In this document: one piece after another, positions 1 to 7,412 of the stretch
Layout of the letters: every line of letters begins with the position of its first letter
Numbering within the stretch: the first letter of the stretch is position 1
Assembly: GCF_029094545.1 (NCBI RefSeq)
Contig: NZ_CP117835.1
Coordinates: forward strand, 2,336,001-2,400,000
DNA from: Alkalihalophilus pseudofirmus
GTDB lineage: Bacteria; Bacillota; Bacilli; Bacillales; Bacillaceae_D
Direction: 5' to 3'
Length of the DNA: 64,000 nucleotides
Made by a program: the position numbers and the translations under genes
The notes under the pieces: model-generated
Told to the model about the DNA's origin: nothing
Databases searched by the model: none
Seen by the model: only the letters and a program-made list of their open reading frames with translations

Positions 1-373
1 CGGTGGAAACATGAATCATTTTTGAGGCTTTCCCTTCGAGTACTTTTTTAAGCAACTGATGGGTTCCGAGAATATTGGTATTAATGAAGCTCCCGGCATC
101 CAGTATGCTTCTATCTACATGGGACTCTGCTGCAAAATGAATGATGAGATCATATGGTTCTGAAAAAGCAGCCTCTACTTCCTCTTCATTTACTAGATTC
201 ACTTTTATAAATTGATATCTAAGGTGGTCTGCTAGATCAGACAAACTACTCTCATTTCCAGCGTAGGTGAGAGCATCAATATTAGTAATTTGTGCATCAG
301 AATGGTTAAGGGCATATCGTATAAAGTTCGAGCCAATAAATCCGGCACCACCAGTAACGAGAATTTTTTGCAT
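1..373 (-). CDS. rfbB: dTDP-glucose 4,6-dehydratase, N-terminal part (cut by window edge)
   Basis: Only the first ~124 residues are inside the window; the gene continues beyond base 1. The protein begins MQKILVTGGAGFIGS, giving the Rossmann GGxGxxG NAD-binding motif at residues 8-14 of an extended SDR. Further on are an NIDALTYAG segment and HFAAESHVDRSI, both typical of RfbB/RmlB. The family converts dTDP-glucose to dTDP-4-keto-6-deoxyglucose for rhamnose-type surface sugars. The ATG directly abuts the TAA of rfbA upstream, and its ribosome site (GGGAGGAGAGGAG) lies in the last rfbA codons, so the two are co-transcribed. The YxxxK catalytic pair lies outside the window. Confidence 0.93.
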   Translation of the reverse strand, partial: MQKILVTGGAGFIGSNFIRYALNHSDAQITNIDALTYAGNESSLSDLADHLRYQFIKVNLVNEEEVEAAFSEPYDLIIHFAAESHVDRSILDAGSFINTNILGTHQLLKKVLEGKASKMIHVST

Positions 374-1099
374 TTACTCCTCTCCTCCCTGATAAATCAA
401 CGTATTTGCCTTAAATAAAGATTCATGGGTTCCAGCATCGATCCACCACCCGCTAAGGACATCATAGGTAAGTTGACTTCTCATCATGTATTGTTTATTA
501 ATATCAGTGACCTCAAGCTCCCCCCTATCTGATGGAGAAATAATAGTAAGCAGATCAAAATAACTTGAATCATACATGTAAATGCCAACCACACAATAAT
601 TCGAACGTGGTTCTGAAGGTTTCTCTACAATTGATTTGATCTTTTTATTCTCTTGGTCTACCTCTGCTATTCCATATCTATGTGGATCTTGCACCTCTTT
701 AAGCAACACCTTTGCACCGCTATCTTGTTGTTCAAACGCACGAATATAAGGTGTTAATGACCTTTCGAATAAATTATCACCAAGAACGACAATAAAACGG
801 TCATCCCCTACAAATTCCTTAGCTAACCCAATTCCTGCTGCTATTCCTGTTGCGGAAGATTGAACTATATAACTAAGTCTTACCCCAAGTGACTCCCCCT
901 TACCTAGCAGTGCTTTAAACATCGGCATACTTTCCTTTGTTGTGACAATAAGTTGATTTTCGATACCTGCTTCTTTCAATTTCATAACAGACCAATAAAT
1001 CATCGGATATTGTCCTACGGGTAATAAATGCTTGTTAATGATTTTAGTTATAGGTGCTAACCTGGTACCTGTTCCTCCAGCTAAGATGATACCTTTCAA
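374..1099 (-). CDS. rfbA: glucose-1-phosphate thymidylyltransferase
   Basis: Makes dTDP-glucose from glucose-1-phosphate and dTTP, the step before RfbB. The nucleotidyltransferase signature [12 protein letters not shown] is at residues 8-19, followed by GDNLFE (metal/nucleotide site) and [10 protein letters not shown]. The chosen start is the TTG at 1099 (M-KGIILAGG): an AAGAAGG ribosome site lies just upstream and the family starts at this point. An upstream ATG would add 14 residues with no ribosome site. The length of 241 residues fits the short RmlA class. It is immediately upstream of rfbB with no gap, so this is the right edge of a dTDP-sugar operon running off the window. Confidence 0.93.
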   Translation of the reverse strand: MKGIILAGGTGTRLAPITKIINKHLLPVGQYPMIYWSVMKLKEAGIENQLIVTTKESMPMFKALLGKGESLGVRLSYIVQSSATGIAAGIGLAKEFVGDDRFIVVLGDNLFERSLTPYIRAFEQQDSGAKVLLKEVQDPHRYGIAEVDQENKKIKSIVEKPSEPRSNYCVVGIYMYDSSYFDLLTIISPSDRGELEVTDINKQYMMRSQLTYDVLSGWWIDAGTHESLFKANTLIYQGGEE

Positions 1100-1324
1100 A
1101 CCAAACACCTTCTTTAATCTATATATTGTAAATCTATACATCTCTTTTCTTTATATGCTGCCTTAAATGAATCAGTTCGCTCCCCCCCTAGATTGATGAA
1201 CAAGATTAGTAAATGTTATACATAGTTAGATTAATAGACTGTTCCCAATCTAGCTCGTTAGCCTACACCGAAAGGATGTTTTGGAAATAGAATATAAGAG
1301 TTACATTGAAAGGAGGTTTTCCTA

Positions 1325-1591
1325 ATGTTTAATAAATGTTTTATTCATGAAGATCGTATAAAGTCCTATAACCCTGTTGAAGAAGTAGATAAAAAAAGCT
1401 TTTGTTGTAAATGCTGGCTTTGCTGCAGCTGTAAAGAGGAACCAAAGAAGTGTAAAAAGAAGAATCATAAATGTAAGAAGAAAAAAGACAAATGCAAGAA
1501 AAAGCATACATGCTGTAAAGAGCAGCATAAAAAACACAATAAAAAACACAAAAAGAAGAAGAAAGATAAAGGTTGCAACTGTTACAAATAA
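1325..1591 (+). CDS. small Lys/Cys-rich protein
   Basis: 88 residues, of which 32 are Lys and 14 Cys. A Cys cluster (FCCKCWLCCSC) sits near residue 27, followed by KKKCKKK-type repeats and a final GCNCYK. It has no signal peptide or membrane segment. A strong AAAGGAGG site lies 8 bases before the ATG, and a clear terminator follows, so this is a real gene despite the low complexity. Cys/Lys-rich low-complexity proteins of this kind are common in spore coat and exosporium layers, where they are cross-linked; that role is inferred from composition and from the Cys-rich neighbours. Metal binding is an alternative. Confidence 0.8.
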   Translation: MFNKCFIHEDRIKSYNPVEEVDKKSFCCKCWLCCSCKEEPKKCKKKNHKCKKKKDKCKKKHTCCKEQHKKHNKKHKKKKKDKGCNCYK

Positions 1592-1596
1592 CGACA

Positions 1597-1630
1597 AAGA
1601 GGTCAAGTTCGTATGTTGAACTTGACCTTT
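1597..1630. terminator. bidirectional rho-independent terminator
   Basis: A perfect 10-bp stem (GGTCAAGTTC at 1601-1610, partner at 1618-1627) with a 7-base loop, A-rich on the left and T-rich on the right. It lies between convergent genes ending at 1591 and 1638 and can serve both. Confidence 0.85.
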
Positions 1631-1637
1631 ATTCATT

Positions 1638-2030
1638 TTATATTTGTACGACCTCAACAGGATAAACTTCCTTGCCCTTGAACCGATAACATTTTAATAC
1701 CGGTTTGCCCTTTAAAAAAGAAATAATCAAATAACCCTTTTCTGGATAAGGGTTGTAAATAATATCTTCATGAGACGGATAAGCTTTGGCGGTTGGGTGC
1801 GAATGGAAAATTCCAAGAAATTCTTCATTTAATTTTTCCATTTCTTCAAAAACCCTAAGCATATCTGAATTGCTCATTGCAAAAGAAGTGGGGCTTCTTT
1901 GAATATTTGTCACCGGCCAACACGATGTAATCACACCCTCCGAGCCAGACAACAAACCACACCCTTCATACGGAAGCTCGCTTTGACAATGATTAATTAC
2001 TTCTTGATATATGCTCGCTTTAATGAACAA
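1638..2030 (-). CDS. JAMM/MPN-domain metalloprotease (Mec+/M67 family)
   Basis: 130 residues forming a single JAB/MPN domain with all zinc-site residues: Glu22, then HSHP (His76, His78), Ser86 and Asp89 in the H-x-H-x7-S-x2-D pattern. Bacterial members trim C-terminal extensions from sulfur-carrier proteins or cleave other small peptides. No sulfur-carrier or MoeB-like partner is nearby, so the substrate is unknown. It could process one of the small neighbouring proteins, but that is speculation. The start is a TTG at 2030 only 3 bases after AGGAGG, a short spacing; no better start exists upstream of Glu22. Confidence 0.88.
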   Translation of the reverse strand: MFIKASIYQEVINHCQSELPYEGCGLLSGSEGVITSCWPVTNIQRSPTSFAMSNSDMLRVFEEMEKLNEEFLGIFHSHPTAKAYPSHEDIIYNPYPEKGYLIISFLKGKPVLKCYRFKGKEVYPVEVVQI

Positions 2031-2055
2031 GGTCCTCCTAAGCTTATTTTTCTTC

Positions 2056-2238
2056 TTATGGTAAGTTTCGCTTAAAGCAGCAGCCGCCTCTTTTTGCTTT
2101 TTGTTGTTGGAGACTGGGCGCAGGTTTTAGTGTTGGTTTTGCTGTTGGTTTTGGTGTTGGTTTTGCCCTTCTACCGGCTCCTTGTGTTGAGTTACTCATC
2201 TTACTTTCAACTAATTTTTTAAAGTTATCAAATCCCAT
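2056..2238 (-). CDS. small protein with KPT repeats and C-terminal GGCC motif (paralog 1)
   Basis: 60 residues from the ATG at 2238. An N-terminal helix (MGFDNFKKLVESKMSNS) is followed by a basic Lys-Pro-Thr linker (KPTPKPTAKPTLKP) and a Cys pair near the C-terminus (RGGCCFKR). The start is set by alignment with its paralog at 3641-3796 and by a GGAG 11 bases upstream; a GTG at 2250 lies too close to the ribosome site. The helix-linker-GCC plan is shared only with that paralog in this window. The family is not recognised. A soluble tether whose terminal Cys pair forms disulfides in a spore or surface layer is a reasonable guess. Confidence 0.72.
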   Translation of the reverse strand: MGFDNFKKLVESKMSNSTQGAGRRAKPTPKPTAKPTLKPAPSLQQQKAKRGGCCFKRNLP

Positions 2239-2263
2239 TTTAATCATCACTCCTATTCATCAA

Positions 2264-2274
2264 CATATAGTATG
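2264..2274. promoter_or_regulatory. overlapping divergent sigma-K-like -10 elements (candidate)
   Basis: Reading rightward, CATATAGTA (2264-2272) matches the sporulation sigma-K -10 pattern CATAnnnTA. Reading leftward, CATACTATA (2274-2266) matches it too. The site is between the divergent genes starting at 2238 and 2341. No AC at the usual 16-17 base spacing was found for either direction, so this is a suggestion only. Confidence 0.3.
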
Positions 2275-2340
2275 TATATGAATACTGTGTAGATTTTGGA
2301 ACAGCATCGATGATGATCTTACATTAAATAGGAGGGATGA

Positions 2341-3561
2341 ATGTTGAACGTAAACATTACTAATAACGGAAGAAAAGTTAGCTCCATTTCACCAGATTCA
2401 TTAGCAGCTTTTTATTATTTCTTAAATGAATCAGGCTTTGAAACACAGCTCGATCATGAACATCACACCCTTGAACTTAAACCTGGCTTACATGAAAAGC
2501 ACATTACCTTATCGCCCGTTATGCATTCACACCTGAATTCCTTTAGAAGAAACCAAGTCGAACAACAAATCTTACTACAAATTAAAAAGTATTTAGAACA
2601 CAGCGGAGCTAAAGTAACCATTCTTGCCGAGGAGAAACCTTCAATCCTTGCAGACTTTCATTTAAGGCTGGCCATAACTGAATTGGTCAAATTGCAAGAG
2701 CCCGTCATTGAATTATCCTATAATGCGAAGCCAAACAATCGAAAATGGTTATCTATCTTACGTAATGAAATTAGAAAGTACGGGGCATCCTTTCAATCTA
2801 ATGAAACCATAAATGATTTGACGCCTTATCTTACGATTCAGGCAAACCACCCTGAAATTAAAAATGAAACGTTTTGGAATGATTACGGACAGAATTACGC
2901 GATTATGATTGCAATGAGCATTTTAGCTAGATTTAGGTCGGATATGCCGCTTAGCTTACTTTCTTATTTACCATTGGAGTTCTTAAATCAACCAATTTCC
3001 AAAACAAATAAGTCGAAAAAAACACAAAACGAACTTCACAAGGAAAACTCAAATCAAGTCAAAAAAATATCCCTAGACACCTCAAAAAAAATCGTCCGGG
3101 AAACTGCAGAAACTTTTTTTGATTATCAAACCATCCTTGACTCAGAAAAAAGAAAAGTGAAGCTTCTTGTTACATTCACAATAAAAAACACCGGAACTAC
3201 TCAACTTACAAACCCATTAATTTGTCTAAAAACAGGTCCTGACAACGAAATTAAAATTTCAGGACAGATCGTACCTCCAAATGTTGCACAAAGCATGGGA
3301 ATAATGAACGATAGTGGAGCAAGCGGGTGGAAGTATCATGCAAATGATTGGCATGAGCACTTAAGAGAAAAGGGAGAAATATGGATTAGTCCAATACAAG
3401 ACCTAACTATCCAACCTAATACTCAGCACTCTTTAAATAATGTTCAAATTTCTTTGCCCTCAAATGAAAAAACAGCTAAAGTACAAATTGAGGGATTTGT
3501 ATTTTTTAACGAACAAAAGCTCGAGGTTCAATCAAATAATCGAATCCTTGTCTCCTATTAA
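2341..3561 (+). CDS. unknown 406-residue protein, beta-rich C-terminal half
   Basis: Not recognised. Starts at the ATG after AGGAGG; the ATG four bases earlier is in another frame that soon stops. No signal peptide or membrane helix is seen. The N-terminal ~230 residues are mixed helix/strand and include LRLAITELVKLQEPVIELSYNA and QNYAIMIAMSILARF. A Lys/Asn-rich linker (about 222-250) leads to a C-terminal domain (about 255-406) with strands such as LVTFTIKNTGTTQLTNPLI, resembling an Ig-like or surface beta-sandwich. It lies between the two small GCC proteins, which supports a shared role. A structural or enzymatic surface protein is possible. Confidence 0.75.
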   Translation: MLNVNITNNGRKVSSISPDSLAAFYYFLNESGFETQLDHEHHTLELKPGLHEKHITLSPVMHSHLNSFRRNQVEQQILLQIKKYLEHSGAKVTILAEEKPSILADFHLRLAITELVKLQEPVIELSYNAKPNNRKWLSILRNEIRKYGASFQSNETINDLTPYLTIQANHPEIKNETFWNDYGQNYAIMIAMSILARFRSDMPLSLLSYLPLEFLNQPISKTNKSKKTQNELHKENSNQVKKISLDTSKKIVRETAETFFDYQTILDSEKRKVKLLVTFTIKNTGTTQLTNPLICLKTGPDNEIKISGQIVPPNVAQSMGIMNDSGASGWKYHANDWHEHLREKGEIWISPIQDLTIQPNTQHSLNNVQISLPSNEKTAKVQIEGFVFFNEQKLEVQSNNRILVSY

Positions 3562-3564
3562 AAA

Positions 3565-3590
3565 GATACCAGTTATATATAACTGGTATC
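3565..3590 (-). terminator. perfect 26-base palindrome, terminator for the leftward small gene
   Basis: GATACCAGTTATA followed by its exact complement with no loop bases. Read leftward it ends in TTTT, so it best serves the gene at 3641-3796; read rightward there is no T-run after the 406-residue gene, though it may still stall transcription. Confidence 0.7.
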
Positions 3591-3640
3591 ATTATGAACT
3601 TATTTGAGGGGGATAATACAATAGGTGTAATAATATTTCA

Positions 3641-3796
3641 CTAAACTTGCTTTCTTCTCCCACAGCAGCCTTTTTTAGGTGCAGACTTCCCTTTAGCAGC
3701 AGGAGTAGAAGATACCCGTTTCGACTGAGTGGGCCTCTTATAACTATCACTGTTAATTCTCTTTTCAACGATATGTTTAAATTGTTCAAAGTTCAC
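3641..3796 (-). CDS. small protein with C-terminal KKGCC motif (paralog 2)
   Basis: 51 residues starting at a GTG 8 bases after an AAAGGAG site. The N-terminal VNFEQFKHIVEKRINSD aligns with MGFDNFKKLVESKMSNS of the 60-residue protein at 2056-2238. A Ser/Thr/Pro/Lys linker follows, and the end KKGCCGRRKQV aligns with RGGCCFKR. The matching plan, good ribosome site and following terminator make it a real gene. It is easily missed because it is short and a longer overlapping frame lies on the same strand. Function unknown; see paralog 1. Confidence 0.72.
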   Translation of the reverse strand: MNFEQFKHIVEKRINSDSYKRPTQSKRVSSTPAAKGKSAPKKGCCGRRKQV

Positions 3797-3901
3797 AAGC
3801 AGCTCTCCTTTCTGGCATACATTATTTATATGAGAAGCTCTGCCAATTGGTAACAGTATTCACTAAAAATAGGTAATAGGTATACGAAAAGAACAGTTAA
3901 A

Positions 3902-5013
3902 TTATCGATTGGAGTCTAGGCAATCAGCTACCGTTACATTTGATGAGACTACTTGAATCGTTGCTAATGGAGTCGTATCTAACAGCCTAATGTCTGTCTG
4001 AATCGTATTAAGTGATTGATTGAGAACGAGCGTAAAAATTGCATTTGTTGCTAATTGTCCAGCTTGTGAAAAGACCCCTGTTCCATTTACAGTTAAACTC
4101 TGATTTGTACAAGAAATTGAACTAAAACCATTTGCAAGAAAGGTGAAGCTTTGATCTATTTAATCTTCAGGAGTAGGACTGGTTGGATTCTGCCCCGGGA
4201 AGTCAATAAAAGAAGCACTGAATTGGCTTCCCTGGATGGAACACTGATTACAGATCACTGTACTCAAAGTCAACGCTCCTTGACGCGTGATAAGCCGTTA
4301 CCTCCATTTACTAGAATGGTTTCAGTTGAATTAATGACTTCAGCATCTCCTTGGCATTCGCAAGTGTCAGATGGGAAAAACTCTCGACACTGACTAGGGA
4401 ATGTCGGAAATGCACACGCTGAATAATCAGCAGATAATTCAATCGGATCTCTAGGACCGCAGAACTTTCCTTCAAGCTCTAGAATAGCCTCGCCTTCCAC
4501 TACCATTTCTTTACACATTGTAACATCGAGAAGTACAAAATCTCCTAAGATTTCATTTGATAAAACCTGACAATACACTTCATAAATCGAACATTTAATT
4601 TCAGTGCCTTCAGGGTGACATAGAATCACATCATCTATAAAAGTAATGGGCACTTTAAAATGACAATCTTTTTGGCATTCACAATCTGCTCTAGTGCATG
4701 TTACAGAAATACTAATTTCACTAGAAAATAGAAGCGTGACGATTTTTGCACTCGCCACACCGATATTGATTTGTTTCTCTTCAAGAATCTTGCACGTTCG
4801 TGTCTTTTTTATTTCTTGACATACGATGTTTAATTGTCCATCACATCCATGACATTTCTTGATCAGCGCTAAACATTTTTTCGGAATAGGCACCTTATTT
4901 CGATCTCTATTCGTTAAAATAACCCAATCATATAGTTTAGTCGTCTTGATACATTCCACTCCAACAGAATTAGGGACTTGCCTGCCGCTTATTGCTAACC
5001 CTTTAACGTTCAT
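3902..5013 (-). pseudogene. broken copy of the Cys-rich ~370-residue protein (frameshift plus stop)
   Basis: The first ~247 residues read openly from the ATG at 5013 (ribosome site AAAGGGGAAG) to a TGA at 4270-4272. Moving one frame there recovers LTLSTVICNQCSIQGSQFSASFIDFPG, which continues to a TAA at 3902-3904. This tail aligns along its whole length with the C-terminal domain of the intact paralog at 7413-8522. A second lesion, TAA at 4160-4162, sits where the paralog has Ile in PEDIIDQSF. Restored length is 370 against 369 residues. Shared landmarks include KLYDWVILTNRDRNKVPIP, SFVDDVILC-type strands and the FCGPR segment. If the first part is still made, it would be a truncated N-terminal domain. 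Confidence 0.85.
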
Positions 5014-5110
5014 GTTTCTATCTTCCCCTTTCACACTTGCTTACTAGGAAAAACAGTGACGTTATTATGACATTGGAATTTCTCTGGACTGCCTACATGA
5101 TCTTATCGTA

Positions 5111-6151
5111 TTAGCGACGGTAAGCTCTAAATGGATCAATAGCCTTCAAGTGCTCATATCGTTGGTAAATACCCATCGGATCTGTTTCTTTTGAATCACT
5201 TTTAGCTTTATGTTGTGCAGGAGACGTATTTTGCTGCTTCATTGATTTTAATGTTTTCTCATAACGTTTCAACTGCTCCTTATACTGATTCTCTTTTGAT
5301 TGATTGTTTTTTAAAGCAGCTTTCAATTCTTCGATATACTTCTTATTTTGTTCATCATAATCTTTATACTTCATCACTATCTCATTTAACGCTGAAATTT
5401 CTTTTTTGGCTCTCTCCTCTTTATCTTGCAAAGTACGTATCGCATCATACATTTTATCTATTTCCAGCTTAATTTGAGATTCCTTATCCTTTACATTTGA
5501 TAATTCACTGCTCAGTTGCCCTAAGCTTTCGCGATCATTCTTCTGATACGTTTCTAACGTTTCGTGAACATCTAAGAAGATTTTCTTAATTTCTGAGATA
5601 TCTTCCGTTAAATGATTAATCGTTTTACGTAATTGTTCATTTTGAGTTTTATAGTGATTTAATTCGTCTTCGCTTGACGTATTCCAAAACATAGCATACC
5701 ACTTCCCCTTTTTATCAGTCGTACTTTCATTTGCTGAGTCTTCCTTTGCCCACATATTCTTATCTATCCTATGAAATTGTCTCTTAATACGTTCAGCATG
5801 GGAGTTTAAATTTTGGTAACATACGGTTTTCGTTTTATGATCCCCTACTTCTTTCACAAGACTTGGTGACCCCTTTTGACGGTGTCTATCGCTCCAAGGT
5901 AAAGCATCTGTGGCCGTTTGGGTTGACTTATCTGCTATAGCTGCCTCTTCTATCGTTAATTGCTTTGTTTCAAGCTCCATAGATCCAGCAAGCTCATTTA
6001 CAGCCAGCATGAGCTCATCTTCAATTACCTTGCACTGTTTTAATTTTTCCTTATACGAGTTCAGTGAGGCTTGATGCCTCGCTACCTTTTTGTCATAGTC
6101 CTCAAGATCATCAAGTTCCTTAAACACCTCTCTTAGCAGGTTTTTGATCAT
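5111..6151 (-). CDS. coiled-coil protein of unknown function
   Basis: About 346 residues. Helical segments at ~1-60 and ~165-315 carry heptad-like Leu/Ile/Lys/Glu patterns (for example QLRKTINHLTEDISEIKKIF), separated by a Ser/Thr/Lys-rich middle containing WYAMFWNTSSED. There is no signal peptide or membrane helix. The C-terminus PMGIYQRYEHLKAIDPFRAYRR is basic and aromatic. The ATG at 6151 follows GGGTGGTGGGG; a TTG three bases earlier is an alternative. It lies beside the Cys-rich genes and divergent from a second coiled-coil gene at 6323, so a structural scaffold role in the same locus is likely. The family is not recognised. Confidence 0.78.
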   Translation of the reverse strand: MIKNLLREVFKELDDLEDYDKKVARHQASLNSYKEKLKQCKVIEDELMLAVNELAGSMELETKQLTIEEAAIADKSTQTATDALPWSDRHRQKGSPSLVKEVGDHKTKTVCYQNLNSHAERIKRQFHRIDKNMWAKEDSANESTTDKKGKWYAMFWNTSSEDELNHYKTQNEQLRKTINHLTEDISEIKKIFLDVHETLETYQKNDRESLGQLSSELSNVKDKESQIKLEIDKMYDAIRTLQDKEERAKKEISALNEIVMKYKDYDEQNKKYIEELKAALKNNQSKENQYKEQLKRYEKTLKSMKQQNTSPAQHKAKSDSKETDPMGIYQRYEHLKAIDPFRAYRR

Positions 6152-6192
6152 CAAGCCCCACCACCCTTTTATGTGATATGTAAAATTGATAT

Positions 6193-6220
6193 ATGTATAT
6201 GTAGGTAAATGCGGATTGGT
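6193..6220 (-). promoter_or_regulatory. candidate sigma-K-like promoter for the coiled-coil gene
   Basis: Read leftward: AC, 17 bases, then CATATACAT, close to the mother-cell sigma-K pattern AC-N16/17-CATAnnnTA (the last two bases are swapped). It lies about 40 bases before the start at 6151. The same AC-N17-CATA layout precedes the gene at 7413-8522. Confidence 0.35.
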
Positions 6221-6322
6221 GAAAAAGGAATGTAATTGAAATGAATATGTTTTGAGGAATAATTCTTATTTTTTGTAAACATGCATATATTTTAGGAGAG
6301 GACGTATAAGGGGGTTAGAGAA

Positions 6323-7369
6323 ATGAAAATGGACCCTAAAGAGAAGATGAGTTATCACAAGAAAACAAACACACAGCTGCAACATATTATTATCCACTTA
6401 AAATCCGAATTAAAGGCGAGTCAAGTGAAACTAAAAGAATATGAGGAAAACTACCATTACAGCCAGCTTAAACAGTTAAAAATCGAGAATAAAGAACTAA
6501 ATCATGAGTTGTCTCTTCTAATAGAAGAGATTGAAAATTTGAAGAATTTAGCAAAAGATGCCGAGAGCCAGATAACCCTTGAGAAAGACTTGAATAAGCA
6601 GCTTAATGAACAGTTAAGCTTAAAAGATGATCAAGTGGATGAATTGGCTGTTAGAATAGATGAATTAAACATGTCTAATCTTCAGCTTCAAACCAAGCAG
6701 AAAGAATCGGAGAAAATAGTTGATGAACTCAAAAAGCAGATAACCTCCCTTACGGCTGTAAATAATGAATTACAAAACCAAGTCCAAAACGCAGCCACAC
6801 AGCTTGATAAAAAAAATACTCAAGAACGAGCCCTTCAAGCCAACATGTTAAAACTCAAAAATGAACTAAAAAAAGCCGCCACACTTGAAGAGAGAAGCCG
6901 TGAACAAACCAGTCATTTAAAAGAAGTATTTCAACAGCTACAAGAGAAAAACAACCTCCTTGAACACGAAAGGAACAATTTAGAAACAGAATTAAAGGAA
7001 AGTAAAAAACGAACTGAGATCCAACAGCGCTCTAAAATAAAGTGGCAGCAAAAATCAAAAAAATCTGAAGAAGTAACCGGAAACCTTAAACGAGAGATTT
7101 CTAAATATGTACAAAGGATCCATAACCTAGAAAAGCAACTTGAAACAATTCAGGCAAGTCATCAAAATGAAAAAAATCAGCTACTCTCACAGCAAATGAC
7201 TTTATCTAAAAAAATGAACCATTCGTATTTAAACAACTTAAGAGAACGATTAGCTTATTACGAAGGACAGCTGAAAGAAAGTCAACTATTGGCCGAAAAA
7301 ATGGAGAGCGAATTTCAGGTGTTAAAGCAAGAACTAAGCGAACTTAGAAGAAAGGACCGGCTAAAATAA
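6323..7369 (+). CDS. extended coiled-coil protein of unknown function
   Basis: 348 residues, almost entirely one long coiled coil: repeated Leu/Asn/Gln/Lys/Glu heptads such as LNKQLNEQLSLKDDQVDELAVRIDEL, with no Cys, no Trp-rich domain, no signal peptide and no membrane segment. The start ATG follows AAGGGGG by 8-9 bases. Divergent from the other coiled-coil gene (5111-6151) and convergent with the intact Cys-rich gene. Proteins of this shape are typically filament or scaffold elements; a role in the same layer as the Cys-rich protein is inferred from position only. Confidence 0.8.
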   Translation: MKMDPKEKMSYHKKTNTQLQHIIIHLKSELKASQVKLKEYEENYHYSQLKQLKIENKELNHELSLLIEEIENLKNLAKDAESQITLEKDLNKQLNEQLSLKDDQVDELAVRIDELNMSNLQLQTKQKESEKIVDELKKQITSLTAVNNELQNQVQNAATQLDKKNTQERALQANMLKLKNELKKAATLEERSREQTSHLKEVFQQLQEKNNLLEHERNNLETELKESKKRTEIQQRSKIKWQQKSKKSEEVTGNLKREISKYVQRIHNLEKQLETIQASHQNEKNQLLSQQMTLSKKMNHSYLNNLRERLAYYEGQLKESQLLAEKMESEFQVLKQELSELRRKDRLK

Positions 7370-7372
7370 AAG

Positions 7373-7399
7373 AACGGGAAAAGAAAGTCTCTTCCCGTT
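7373..7399. terminator. terminator between convergent genes
   Basis: A 12-bp stem with one mismatch (AACGGGAAAAGA against its partner ending CCCGTT) and a 3-base loop, placed between gene ends at 7369 and 7413. Confidence 0.75.
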
Positions 7400-7412
7400 G
7401 TGTAACATCATA

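Noticed and set aside
1322-1657. A 111-residue leftward frame rich in Leu and Phe opposite the Lys-rich gene
   Set aside because: It is the complement of Lys codons, has no ribosome site and crosses the terminator.
3592-3789. A 65-residue leftward frame overlapping the small GCC protein
   Set aside because: The alternative frame at 3641-3796 has the ribosome site and homology to the neighbour; the longer frame has neither.
4151-4393. A rightward 80-residue frame inside the Cys-rich pseudogene
   Set aside because: Shadow of the opposite strand; the leftward frame is homologous to an intact paralog.
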